Assembly: GCF_008728635.1 (NCBI RefSeq)
Contig: NZ_CP044285.1
Span: 186,001-250,000, forward strand
Origin: Hymenobacter baengnokdamensis
Lineage (GTDB): Bacteria; Bacteroidota; Bacteroidia; Cytophagales; Hymenobacteraceae
Length of the DNA: 64,000 nucleotides
Reading direction: 5' to 3'
The translations under genes were made by a program, and so were the position numbers. Shown one piece after another: positions 9,596 through 18,900 of this stretch; within the stretch, counting starts at the first letter, position 1; each line of letters begins with the position of its first letter. The notes beneath the pieces were generated by a model. It was given only the letters and a program-made list of their open reading frames with translations, did no database searches and was not told where the DNA came from.

Positions 9596-9603
9596 CAAAA
9601 GTA
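9596..9603 (-). promoter_or_regulatory. -7 box upstream of ccmB
   Basis: TACTTTTG on the minus strand, 5 nt before the GTG start of ccmB. A transcript starting a few bases downstream would have almost no leader. Confidence 0.6.
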
Positions 9604-9604
9604 A

Positions 9605-9671
9605 TGCGTAATGGGTAGTAGGTAATGTTGCACCGTCTACCCGGCCTACACTACCTACTACCCATTACGCA
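9605..9671. repeat. C-depleted hairpin repeat (TAATGGGTAGTAGGTA type)
   Basis: Two perfect 20-bp arms (9605-9624, 9652-9671) flank a 27-bp loop. The left arm has almost no C and is built from TAATG/TAGTAGG-like units. A related copy lies at 26236-26331. It fills the gap between ccmB and the propeller/barrel gene and may end transcription of the latter. Confidence 0.75.
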
Positions 9672-9679
9672 CTACCTGC

Positions 9680-12600
9680 TTAAAAGTCGTGGCCCAGCGT
9701 GAGATAGGGCTTGGGCTTGGAGGTTACGTAGTTTTCGCGGGCCCAGGCCATGTCGAACTTCACGTAAAAGCCCAGCAGACTGCTGCGCACGCCGGCCCCG
9801 TAGCCCATCAGGATGGGATTGCTGAAGTTGGTGACGGTACCGAAGAAGGGGCTGCCCGAGTTGACGTTGGCGATGGGAACGGTATTGTTGGAATTGTCTT
9901 CGCCAAACGGGTTAGTGCCATTGTAAGCGGTACCCGCATCGAAGAAGCCCACAAACTGCAGATTCCGCAGAAAGCCGGAATAGATGGGCCGGTTGGCGAA
10001 ATACTGCACAATGGGAATGCGCAGCTCACTATTGAACAGCACGTAGCGCGTGCCGGTGCGCTTGCTCAGGTCAAAGCCCCGCAGATTGGTTACGAACTGC
10101 TGGTAGAACATGGTAGTGGGGTCGGGCAGAGCCTGATTGCTGCCCGCAGGCACCAGCAGGCGGTCGCCGGTATAGCTTTGGTTTATCCAGTTGTCCATGC
10201 CACCGAGGCGAAACACCTGCGGATTGCTACCCGACTCGGCCAACCCAAAAAACTGGCCGTAGCTGGCCCGGTTGGCCCACACTATCTGGCGATGAATCTT
10301 TTGATAGTGACGCAGGTCGATGTAGAACTTGCCAAAGTTGTTGGCCTTGGTCTGAATATCGTTAATTTGCAATATACCCACTTTCATGCGGGTACCTACC
10401 AACATATTGACCCCGGTGGCCCGCGAGTTATCGAACACCAGTTCGGCGTTGTAGCCCAAGTAGTTACGGGCAATGTCACCGTCGGTCGTGCTGTTGCCGG
10501 TAAGCGCCCGGCTAATGTTGTCGTAGCGGGGCCCGCCCCGCAAGCTCAGGCTATGCGTGAGCGGGTAGGCCAGCGTAGGAGCCACCTCGTGGCGGCCAAA
10601 GCGCAGCAGCTGACCCGAGCCCGTGCCATCATCGAAGAAATAAGCCTGCTTCTGATACGCCAGGGTCCAGTCGAAGCGCCGGGTCACATTGGTGTACGAA
10701 ACGTTGATGTTGCTCGTACGGAAATCGAGCTGCCCAAAGATGCTGGCCTGAAAGCGGTTATTCTCAAACGCATCGGAAAGGTTGGCCTGCAGCGACAACC
10801 CGAAGCCCAGCAGGGGGTCGATAGCCACGCCTGTCATCAGGTTATCGGCCATGAAGCGGGTGTCGTAGCGGTAAGGGCCGGCAATGGCCGGGCTGCTTCC
10901 CGGCCTGCCGGTAGTGGTAGCCGCGCGGGCCGGCGTACGGCGAGGGCGTACCGGCGCAACATCCTCATCCTCCTCAAACTGATAGTTGTTGGGGTTGAGC
11001 GGCGCGGTGCTGCCACGATGTTTGCCCGGCGTGGCAGTGGCAGCCGGCGTAGCCGCCGCAGGCGTGGTGGCGGGGGCCGCCGTTTGCGGCGCGGCAGCCT
11101 GCGGCCGTACCGGCGCCGGCTGCGAGCGGTTTTCCAGAATGCGCTGGCGCGAGGTTTTGCCAACTACCAGGTTGGCAGGCAGGTCGTAGTGCGGATACAG
11201 GAAGAGCAGGTCGCGGGCCTGCACCTGCGGAATAAAGGCCAGCGCGCCCGAAGGCATGCTGAGGTCAAAGTCCTGAATATTCGCCGCAAAGTTGCTTACC
11301 GGCTGGTGCTGGCCGGTTTTGCGCGAGTAGCGAAACAACCCCCGCACCCCGCTTTCTTCGCCCAGGTACACTATCTCGTCGTCGGAAAGCGGGCGGGGGC
11401 GGGTTTCGTTGGAGATAGTGCTTACCAGCGGCTCAATGGGCGTAGCGCGGCCATCGAGGTGGCAGATAAACAGGTCGTAGTTGTTGACTACGTTCGGAAA
11501 AGTAGCCGGCCGGGCATGGCCGGTCGAGTCGAGGTAGCGGTTAGAGCTGAATACCACTTCCTGGCCGTTGGGCATAAATACTGCCTGCTGGTCGTCAAAC
11601 AGGTCATTGGTCAGCCTTTCGGGCTGCCGGCTGCCGGCCCGCAGCAAATAGATATCGTTCTGCCCATTTTGCACGGCCGTAAATACCAGCGCTTTGCCAT
11701 CGGCCGAGTAGTTCATATCAAGCACCTCATCATAGGGCGCGAAAATGGTGGCCGGGTGGCGTAGGCGGAGCGCGCCGCGCAAGCGGCCAACTAACACCGT
11801 GCGGGTGGCATCGTGCACGTGCAGGGTCATGCGGCCTTGCTGCATCTCGGCCACGGCAAGCTGGGCATTGCCGCGCCAGGCCAGCACGGGCAGCCGGGTT
11901 TCTACCTGCTGGTCGGGCGTACGGTAGCCGCCCTGAAGCAGCGTGTGGCGGTGCGAGCCGTCGCGGTTAGCTATTACCACATGGTAGCGGCCCTGCTCAT
12001 TTACGGCGTAGGCCAGGTGCTGGCCATCGGGGCTGAAAACGGGCTGCGAAAACACGTCGAGCCCACGCTTATTGCGGCTGCTGAGGCGGTTAGCCTCGGC
12101 GGGCACCACCAGGGTAGCCAGCGCGCCCCCCGTGTTGATATCGCGGTAGTAGCTCACCCAATTACGCAAAAATACCTTGTAGGGCACATTGAGCGACGAC
12201 GAGATGCCTACTTCCACGTCGCGGGTGATGCGCGTAAGATTCAGCACGTTCTGCACCGTGCCGTAGCCGTAGCGCTCGGCAATGTAATTCCAGATGCTGT
12301 GGCCGGCCAGCCGCGGGTTGCGGGTAAAGAACTGGGCCGTCCGGTTGCCGCTTGGGTACTGGCGCACCATGTCGCGCATGTACGCATCCATGTCGATGCT
12401 CCAGCCCTCGGCCGCGTAGGCCGAGGCCCCACTGACAAACCAGTCGGGCAGCTGCAACATATAGTTACTTTGCAATACTTCACGCAGCGAGCCGCCGTAT
12501 AGCATATCGTTGAGCAGCACCTGCGTTATCTGGAAGCTCAGCTCGCGCTTGAAGTCGGTTTGGCGGCCCGTAAAGGCCACTTGTACTTTAGTTTGCTTGG

Positions 12601-13000
12601 CCAGCTGGGCCTCGCCCCCGTTCACGGCATTGGCCACGGGCAGCCCGATGTTGCTCTGCCGCAGGTCGCCGACCGAGTTGTAGAGCATGAGCGTGGTCTT
12701 GCTGTAGGGGAAGTACCCCACCAGGGCCGTAATGCGTTGCAGCTCCTGCTCGGCATACTCGGCCGTGCGGCGGGCGCTTGCTTCTCCGCCTGCATAAAAA
12801 TAGACGTTGAAATTCTGGGTTGAAAACTCCTCCCAATTGAATTTCTTGTACTGAATGCGCACCCGGCCAAAGGGCTCCTGGGCAGTTTGGGCGCGGGCGG
12901 GCAGCACCGTGGCGCCGGCCAGCAACAGCAGCAGTACCCAATAGCCTGCTTCCCGCAGTGGGCCGGCGGCAAGCCGGCGAAATGATTGGAAAAAATTCAC
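9680..13000 (-). CDS. Outer-membrane protein: degenerate peptidase-like domain, TolB-like propeller, surface-antigen barrel
   Basis: 1106 residues. A signal peptide (VLLLLLAGATVLPARAQ) precedes an N-terminal region (about 45-290) that resembles the gluzincin 'peptidase MA-like' layout (FNVYF, LPDWFVSGASAYAAEGWS) but has no HExxH; ELSFQITQVLL stands where it would be expected. Residues about 310-620 hold WD40/PD40-type repeats (FSPDGQHLAYAV, MNYSADGKALVFTAVQNGQNDIYLL, FMPNGQEVVFSSNR). After a Pro/Ala/Thr-rich linker (about 640-720), the C-terminal 380 residues look like a BamA/surface-antigen beta-barrel (DLRHYQKIHRQIVWANRASYG, FNSELRIPI, GYGAGVRSSLLGFYVKFDMAW). The protein probably sits in the outer membrane with a periplasmic propeller. 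The substrate is unknown. Confidence 0.75.
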   Translation of the reverse strand: MNFFQSFRRLAAGPLREAGYWVLLLLLAGATVLPARAQTAQEPFGRVRIQYKKFNWEEFSTQNFNVYFYAGGEASARRTAEYAEQELQRITALVGYFPYSKTTLMLYNSVGDLRQSNIGLPVANAVNGGEAQLAKQTKVQVAFTGRQTDFKRELSFQITQVLLNDMLYGGSLREVLQSNYMLQLPDWFVSGASAYAAEGWSIDMDAYMRDMVRQYPSGNRTAQFFTRNPRLAGHSIWNYIAERYGYGTVQNVLNLTRITRDVEVGISSSLNVPYKVFLRNWVSYYRDINTGGALATLVVPAEANRLSSRNKRGLDVFSQPVFSPDGQHLAYAVNEQGRYHVVIANRDGSHRHTLLQGGYRTPDQQVETRLPVLAWRGNAQLAVAEMQQGRMTLHVHDATRTVLVGRLRGALRLRHPATIFAPYDEVLDMNYSADGKALVFTAVQNGQNDIYLLRAGSRQPERLTNDLFDDQQAVFMPNGQEVVFSSNRYLDSTGHARPATFPNVVNNYDLFICHLDGRATPIEPLVSTISNETRPRPLSDDEIVYLGEESGVRGLFRYSRKTGQHQPVSNFAANIQDFDLSMPSGALAFIPQVQARDLLFLYPHYDLPANLVVGKTSRQRILENRSQPAPVRPQAAAPQTAAPATTPAAATPAATATPGKHRGSTAPLNPNNYQFEEDEDVAPVRPRRTPARAATTTGRPGSSPAIAGPYRYDTRFMADNLMTGVAIDPLLGFGLSLQANLSDAFENNRFQASIFGQLDFRTSNINVSYTNVTRRFDWTLAYQKQAYFFDDGTGSGQLLRFGRHEVAPTLAYPLTHSLSLRGGPRYDNISRALTGNSTTDGDIARNYLGYNAELVFDNSRATGVNMLVGTRMKVGILQINDIQTKANNFGKFYIDLRHYQKIHRQIVWANRASYGQFFGLAESGSNPQVFRLGGMDNWINQSYTGDRLLVPAGSNQALPDPTTMFYQQFVTNLRGFDLSKRTGTRYVLFNSELRIPIVQYFANRPIYSGFLRNLQFVGFFDAGTAYNGTNPFGEDNSNNTVPIANVNSGSPFFGTVTNFSNPILMGYGAGVRSSLLGFYVKFDMAWARENYVTSKPKPYLTLGHDF

Positions 13001-13130
13001 AGCAAATCAAGTCAGAATAATGGCAGAAGAAATGTAGACCGGCCACAACAAAAGCCTCTCCCGGAACCAGCAGCAGCGCTTCCTGTTCTTAACGCACAAC
13101 CGGCCGGTCTGGTGTGCGAGTATCGGCAAC

Positions 13131-14213
13131 TTAGGAAGGACAATGCGCATAGTAACGAGCTAAGGTAACATCGGGCCAGAGCTCGGCACCACTGCCAAGG
13201 TGTTCGGCTAGCAAGGCGGCCAAGCGCGGAGCCAGGCTCACCCCCTTGGAGCCAAAGCCGCCAAAAAGGGTCAGCCACGGCAGGGTGGGATGCCGGCCCA
13301 GCAGCGGGCGGCGGTCGCGCACGGCGGGCCGCACGGCGCGGCGCTCGCCCCGCACCTCAAACGGCAGGGCCGTAAGCCCGGCCAGCCGCCCGGCCAGCTC
13401 GCGCCGGTCACTGTCGTCGGGCTCGGTAGCAAAAGGCGGCCAGCGGTAGGTGGCGCCCACCCGAAACTGGCCTTCGGACCCGGCCGGCACTACGTAGGCA
13501 CCCCGATTGAGTACCTGGTCCGGGCTAAGGCCGGGCACTACCACATCGAGCACCGCGCCCTGATTTGGGGTAAGCGGCAGCCAGCTGAAGTGCGGGCAAG
13601 CCAGCGCCGCTACGCCCTGGCAGCACACTACCTGCCGCGCCCGTAGCTGCCCCGGCGCATAAGCCACGCCCGTGCCGCTGCTAACGAGGTGCTGCCAGCT
13701 AAAAGTTTCTTCGCGCAGCCAGCCCTCCGCCCGGCCTTGCCGGGCAAGCAAGTTCAAAAGCCACTCTACGCGCAGGTGGCCGCCCCCGCGCAGCCAGGCG
13801 CCGCCAAAGGGAGCCAGCAGACCCGCCCGCTCAATGGGCGCCGACTCGATTTTCTCGACGAAGCCTTCCCAGGGGTTGGCTGAGGCCCGCGCCAGCATCT
13901 GCTGCTGCTCCTGCTCGGAGCCGAATACCTTCAGAATAGGACTGGCCTGAAAAAAATCTTCGCCAAATTCGGCAGCAAGGGCTTCATAGTAGGCAACAGC
14001 GTAAGGCAGCGTTTCCTGCGCCCGCCAGGTAAGGGCAAAGCGCTTGCCGGCCACGGGGTTCATAAGGCCAGCCGCCACGCGGGACGCCGTATCGGGCCGG
14101 GGGTCGTCGTACACCAGCACGCGGTAGCCGCGCCCGCGCAGCTCGCGCGCCAGCACCGCCCCGGCAATGCCGTGCCCTACTAGCAGGTAATCGTAGTCGG
14201 AGAAATCAGTCAT
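13131..14213 (-). CDS. FAD-dependent oxidoreductase of the DAO family
   Basis: 360 residues. The N-terminus has the dinucleotide-binding fold YDYLLVGHGIAGAVLARELRGRGYRVLVYDD, with GHGIAG in place of the common GxGxxG. The C-terminus has the DAO-type end (AVRPAVRDRRPLLGRH, then TLFGGFGSKGVSLAPRLA). Proteins of this family oxidise amino acids or related amines; the substrate here cannot be told. ATG at 14213 (MTDFSDYDYLL) was preferred over 14225 because it lies just after a promoter-like TACTTTG. It diverges from the hydrolase gene at 14322. Confidence 0.85.
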   Translation of the reverse strand: MTDFSDYDYLLVGHGIAGAVLARELRGRGYRVLVYDDPRPDTASRVAAGLMNPVAGKRFALTWRAQETLPYAVAYYEALAAEFGEDFFQASPILKVFGSEQEQQQMLARASANPWEGFVEKIESAPIERAGLLAPFGGAWLRGGGHLRVEWLLNLLARQGRAEGWLREETFSWQHLVSSGTGVAYAPGQLRARQVVCCQGVAALACPHFSWLPLTPNQGAVLDVVVPGLSPDQVLNRGAYVVPAGSEGQFRVGATYRWPPFATEPDDSDRRELAGRLAGLTALPFEVRGERRAVRPAVRDRRPLLGRHPTLPWLTLFGGFGSKGVSLAPRLAALLAEHLGSGAELWPDVTLARYYAHCPS

Positions 14214-14321
14214 TGGCAGCAGCAAAGTACGGTGGGAGGAAGTGAGGGCGGCAGCAGCGCAGAAAGGCAGCGCGCCCCTGGGGTTCGGCGGCCCTCACTT
14301 CCTCCCAATTACCTTTGCCGC
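14214..14321. promoter_or_regulatory. Mirror-image divergent promoter
   Basis: Perfect 17-bp inverted arms (14233-14249 and 14291-14307, GCCCTCACTTCCTCCCA read outward) are followed on each side by a -7-type box: TACTTTG on the minus strand (14229-14223) and TACCTTTG on the plus strand (14310-14317). Each gene therefore has the same sequence just upstream of its box. The boxes lie 9 nt and 4 nt from the two start codons. Confidence 0.7.
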
Positions 14322-14966
14322 ATGCTCCGAATAGTCAGCTTTACCTTCAACGCTTTCAGCGAGAATACTTACCTGCTTATCGACGAGGCGAGCCGGGCCA
14401 CGGCCATTGTGGACCCCGGCGCCTACTCGGCCGATGAGCAGCGCACCCTGCGCCACTACCTCGAAAGCGAAAAGCTGGTTGTGCAGTACCTGCTCAATAC
14501 TCACGCCCACATCGACCACGTGCTGGGCAATGCCTTTGTGCTGCGGCACTACCCAAACATACCCTTTTTGCTACATTCGCTCGACCTGCCCACCCTGCGG
14601 GCCGTGCCAACTTACGCCGGCCCCTACGGCTTTGCGGCCTACGAGCCGGCCGAGCCCACGGGTGAGCTAACCGCCGGGCAGGTTATTGAGCTGGGGGAGA
14701 GCCGGCTGGAGGTGCGCTTTGCCCCTGGCCACGCGCCGGGCCATGTGGTGCTCTATGATGCCGCCGGCGGGCAGCTGGTGGGCGGCGACGTGCTGTTTAA
14801 GGGCAGTGTGGGCCGCACCGACCTGCCGGGCGGCGACCACGCCACGCTGCTGGCCAGTATCAGAAAAGAGCTGTTTTCGCTGCCCGATGCCACGGTGGTG
14901 TACCCTGGCCACGGCCCGGCCACAACTATCGGCGAGGAGCGGCGGAGCAATCCGTTTTTGCAGTAA
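14322..14966 (+). CDS. Metallo-beta-lactamase-fold hydrolase (glyoxalase II-like)
   Basis: 214 residues. The zinc-binding signature is THAHIDH (TxHxHxDH), followed by further expected ligands: His in APGHAPGH, Asp in VGGDVLF and His in VYPGHGP. Length and the pattern GGDVLFKGSVGRTDLPGGD match the short YcbL/GloB-like branch that hydrolyses thioesters. The exact substrate is not evident. ATG 14322 is chosen because a TACCTTTG box ends 4 nt upstream, and in-frame codons further up lie inside the promoter. The transcript is probably leaderless. Confidence 0.9.
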   Translation: MLRIVSFTFNAFSENTYLLIDEASRATAIVDPGAYSADEQRTLRHYLESEKLVVQYLLNTHAHIDHVLGNAFVLRHYPNIPFLLHSLDLPTLRAVPTYAGPYGFAAYEPAEPTGELTAGQVIELGESRLEVRFAPGHAPGHVVLYDAAGGQLVGGDVLFKGSVGRTDLPGGDHATLLASIRKELFSLPDATVVYPGHGPATTIGEERRSNPFLQ

Positions 14967-15102
14967 GCGCTGAATTCGGACTTTTAACTTTTATCAGGGT
15001 AAAGGGGAAGCAGCTACTCACGGCTTCGCTTGTCAGAATTACTACTCACAACAGTGGCGTAAGGCATGAGAAAGCCGGCGCTGTGCTCAGGCAGTCAACT
15101 CC

Positions 15103-15837
15103 TTGAAACGACATATTCCCAACGCTGTTACCTGCCTCAACCTGCTGTGCGGGTGCCTGGCGCTCACGTTTATTTTTCGGGGCAACCTGGTAATGGGCGC
15201 CTACCTGGTGGGCATCGCCGCCGTAGCCGACTTTTTTGACGGAATGTTGGCGCGGGCACTGCGCGTGTCGTCGCCCATCGGCAAAGACCTCGATTCGCTG
15301 GCCGATATGGTATCGTTTGGGGTAGTGCCGGGGGCCATCTTGTACATGCTGCTGACCAGCCACGAGGCGTGGGCAGCGAGCGGCTGGCACTGGCTGGCGC
15401 GCCTGGGGTTCGTGGTGAGTATTTTTTCGGCCCTGCGCCTGGCTAAGTTCAATAACGACACGCGGCAGACAACCTCGTTTATCGGCCTGCCTACGCCGGC
15501 CTGCACGCTGGTAGTAGCCTCGCTGCCGCTCATTCTGGCCCACGACCGGTTTGGGCTGAGTGGTATCATCCTCAATCCGTGGCTGCTGCTGGGCCTTACT
15601 GCGCTGCTCTCGGGCCTGCTGGTGGCCGAGCTGCCGCTCTTCGCCCTGAAATTTAAGAACCTGCGCTGGCTGGGAAACCGGCGGCGGTTTATTTTTGTAG
15701 GGGTGGCGCTGGGGCTGGTCGCCACGCTGCGGTCGGCCGGCATACCGGTGGCGGTGCTGCTCTACGTGCTCATGTCGGTGCCCGGCCGGGTGCGCAGCCG
15801 CGACGGCTTCGAACCCAGCCCCGGCAGCCCGCAATAA
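15103..15837 (+). CDS. pssA: CDP-diacylglycerol-serine O-phosphatidyltransferase
   Basis: 244 residues, about seven membrane helices. The CDP-alcohol phosphatidyltransferase signature DGxxARx8GxxxDxxxD is complete: D-G-M-L-A-R, then G-K-D-L-D-S-L-A-D. The N-terminus MKRHIPNAVTCLNLLCGCLA is typical of PssA. It makes phosphatidylserine, the precursor of phosphatidylethanolamine, in the inner membrane. The start appears to be TTG at 15103, since the conserved N-terminus begins there and no ATG fits. No decarboxylase gene (psd) lies next to it. Confidence 0.92.
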   Translation: MKRHIPNAVTCLNLLCGCLALTFIFRGNLVMGAYLVGIAAVADFFDGMLARALRVSSPIGKDLDSLADMVSFGVVPGAILYMLLTSHEAWAASGWHWLARLGFVVSIFSALRLAKFNNDTRQTTSFIGLPTPACTLVVASLPLILAHDRFGLSGIILNPWLLLGLTALLSGLLVAELPLFALKFKNLRWLGNRRRFIFVGVALGLVATLRSAGIPVAVLLYVLMSVPGRVRSRDGFEPSPGSPQ

Positions 15838-15912
15838 GTTGGCCGCTATTACTGTTAGGTTGCCGCCAATCGTGTAGCCGCCTGACAGCTGCCGGGCCAC
15901 GAGCAGCCTGTT

Positions 15913-15920
15913 TATATTTG
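15913..15920 (+). promoter_or_regulatory. -7 box upstream of porU
   Basis: TATATTTG, 25 nt before the porU ATG at 15946, matches TAnnTTTG. Confidence 0.6.
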
Positions 15921-15945
15921 AGTAGTGCCTTAGCAGGTAGTATAT

Positions 15946-18900
15946 ATGCGAAACCTTTTCTCGATGCTGCTGCTGGGAATACTGGTGGGCTTTACCGTGC
16001 CAGCGTATGCCCAGGCGGGCGGCCCGGCGCAGGTAGTGCCCGTTAGCCTCAGCTGGACCACCTACGCCAGCCTGCCCAACCCGCGGGCCAACGCCGACGA
16101 TGCTCCGCGCCGCGTACCTAGCTTTAAGGGCGCTTATCATGGGCCCGGTGCCGTGGTGGGCACCTACACGCTGCGCCTGGCCGGCACCATCGGCAGTGGT
16201 GAGCTGCGCGATGCCGTGTACGAAGCCTTTCCGGCCGCTGATGTCAAGCTGCTGGGCAATACTACCTTACCCGCCGCGCCGGCCGTGCAGCTGCGCTACG
16301 GCACCGAGGCCCGCCGCCCATACACCTACGTGCTGATTCAGCCCGTGCGCCGCAACCCGCAAACCGGCCAGGCCGAGCGCCTGCTGTCGTTTTCCTACGC
16401 CGGCCAGGCTACCGGCAGCAGCGCGGCCGCCCGCTCCACGGCGGGCCGGGCCCACGTCAGCACGTCGGTGCTGAGTAAGGGCGACTGGTTTAAAATCGGC
16501 GTGCCGCACAATGGCGTTTATAAGCTCGATAAGGCGACGCTCAAAAGCCTGGGCCTGCCCGTAGCCACCCTGGACCCACGCCGTATCCAGCTCTTTGGCA
16601 ACGCCATCGGGCTGCTGCCCCAGGCCAACTCTGCGCCCCGCCCCGACGACCTGGCCGAAAACAACCTGCTGTTTGTAGGCAATGGAGATGGCGTATTCGA
16701 TGACGGCGAATACTTTCTGTTCTATGCCAGAGGGCCGCATACCTGGCGGGCCAGCCAGCCGGGGGCTATCGCGCTTGCCGCCGACCCTACCCGGCCCGGC
16801 TTGTTCGGGCTGCTGGGCGAAGGCGGGCGCTTCAAGCACATCAACAACTTTTACTGCGACACGGCCTACTACTTTGTGACGGTGGGCAACCAAAACGGGC
16901 GGCGTATTCCAACGGTAGCTGCCCCCGGCAGAGCGCCGCAGGGAGCACCCATCACGACGTTTCTGGACCGCCGCTTCTACGAGCATGACCTCGTCAACCT
17001 TCTACACTCGGGCCGCCGCTGGCTGGGCGAAGCTTTTACGAGCAGCAACCCCCAGCGCGACTTCGTTTTCAGTGGCGACGGCAACCAGCCGCTGGCCGAC
17101 CTGGTAGCCGGCGATACCCTGCGCCTGACCGTAGCCACGGCCAATACCGCTTTGCAAAACAGCAGCTTCGATGTGGCGCTTAACGGTGCCAAGCTGGGTA
17201 GTCAGTCGCTGCCCGGCATCCCCAACGGCTCGTTTACGGCCGTGGCTACCAACGATTTTCACACCTTTACCACCCTCACCCCGGCCGGCCTCACCGACCC
17301 CAAGGTGACGCTGACTTTTTCCTCGTACGATGCGGCCGGCACCGGCTACCTCGACTACCTGGAGCTGGTGGTGAAGCGCCAGCTGCGCCTCAGCGGCTCT
17401 TACCTGGAGTTTAACTCGCTCAACTACAAGCGGGGGGCCGGCACCGTAGGCACCTTCACGGTAGCCAATACCAGCCCCGGCACTCAGGTGTGGGAAGTAA
17501 CCAACCCGCGCCAGCCGCAGGCGCAGACCCTGGACGCCAGCGGCAGCTTTCTGGCCTACACCGACTCGCTGCGCGAGTTTATAGCCGTGCAGCCCAGCGG
17601 CACCTTCGATGCGCCCCGGCTGTTTGGCAAAATTCCGAATCAGAACCTGCACGCGCTCAACAGCGATGGCAAGCTGAATCTGGTGATTGTAACCTACCCG
17701 CCCTTCCAGGCGCAGGCGGAGCGGCTGGCCCAGCACCGCCGCGACTACAACGGCCTGAATGTGGCCGTGGTAACCACCAAGCAGGTGTACAACGAATATA
17801 GCTCGGGTGGGCAGGACGCCACCGCCATCCGCGACCTGATGAAGCAGGTGTACGACCGCAACCCCGACCCGGTAGGCAACCGCGGCTACCTGCTGCTGTT
17901 TGGCGATGCTTCGTTCGACTATAAGTCGTCGCCCTACAACGATGCCAGCCAGCAGCCCGCCTGGTGGGCGACCCGCGCACCCTTCAAAACCACTTCCAAC
18001 TTCAACGCGGCTAACCAAGACTTCGTGCCTACCTACGAGTCGCGCGAATCGTTTCAGCCGGTGGACAACTTCAGTAGTAGCCGTGACAATATTGAGGGGC
18101 TAAACAGCTATTCATCAGAAGACTACTATGGCTTGCTCGACGATAGCGAGGGCGAGTGGATAGAGGCTAACGTGGGCAATTTCGAAGCCACCGACATCGG
18201 CATCGGGCGCCTGCCCGTGCGGACGCCCATCAACGACCGGGCTAATACGGCTCAGGCCCAGCAGGTGGTAGATAAGCTCATTGCCTACGACTCGCCGGCC
18301 AGCTTTGGCAAGTGGCGCAATCGCATCACCCTCACGGCCGACGATACGGACGCGGAAAAAACGAACGAGTTTGCCTTCGATTCGGAAACGATTTTTGCCC
18401 CCACTATCAGCTCCAGCGAGCCGGCCTACAACCTGCGGAAGGATTATCTTGACCTGTTTCCGCAGGTAAGCGTAGCGGCCGGCCAGCGCTCGCCGGCCGC
18501 CGTGGCCGCCATCGACGAAGCACTGGAGCAGGGTTCGCTGCTCATCGGCTATACCGGCCACGGCGGGCCGCGCGGCCTGGCCGATGAGCAGATTATCACG
18601 ATTCCTTCGCTGCTGGCGCTCAATAACCAGAACCGCCTTACTTTCTTCGTAACCGGCACCTGCGACCTGAGCACCTACGACAACCCCGACTTTACTTCGG
18701 CGGGCGAGCAGGTGCTTACCGATAATGCCACGGGGGGCGCAGTCGGGCTATTTACCACTACCCGCGTAGTCTATTCAAATTTTAATACGGAAGTTGTTAA
18801 TAATTTTTACACCCAGGTGTTAACCCGCAATGCAGCGGGCACCCTGCCCTATCTGGGCCTGGCGGCCAGCACTGCCAAAAACAATTCGCCCGGCGGCGAC

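Noticed and set aside
9689..11764. A 691-codon open frame opposite the propeller/barrel gene
   Set aside because: It is an antisense shadow caused by high GC and codon bias; composition is rich in Arg, Ala, Gly and His with no domain.
15046..16140. A 364-codon open frame opposite pssA and the start of porU
   Set aside because: It runs against two clear genes and its sequence is low-complexity Gln/Arg/His; no family.
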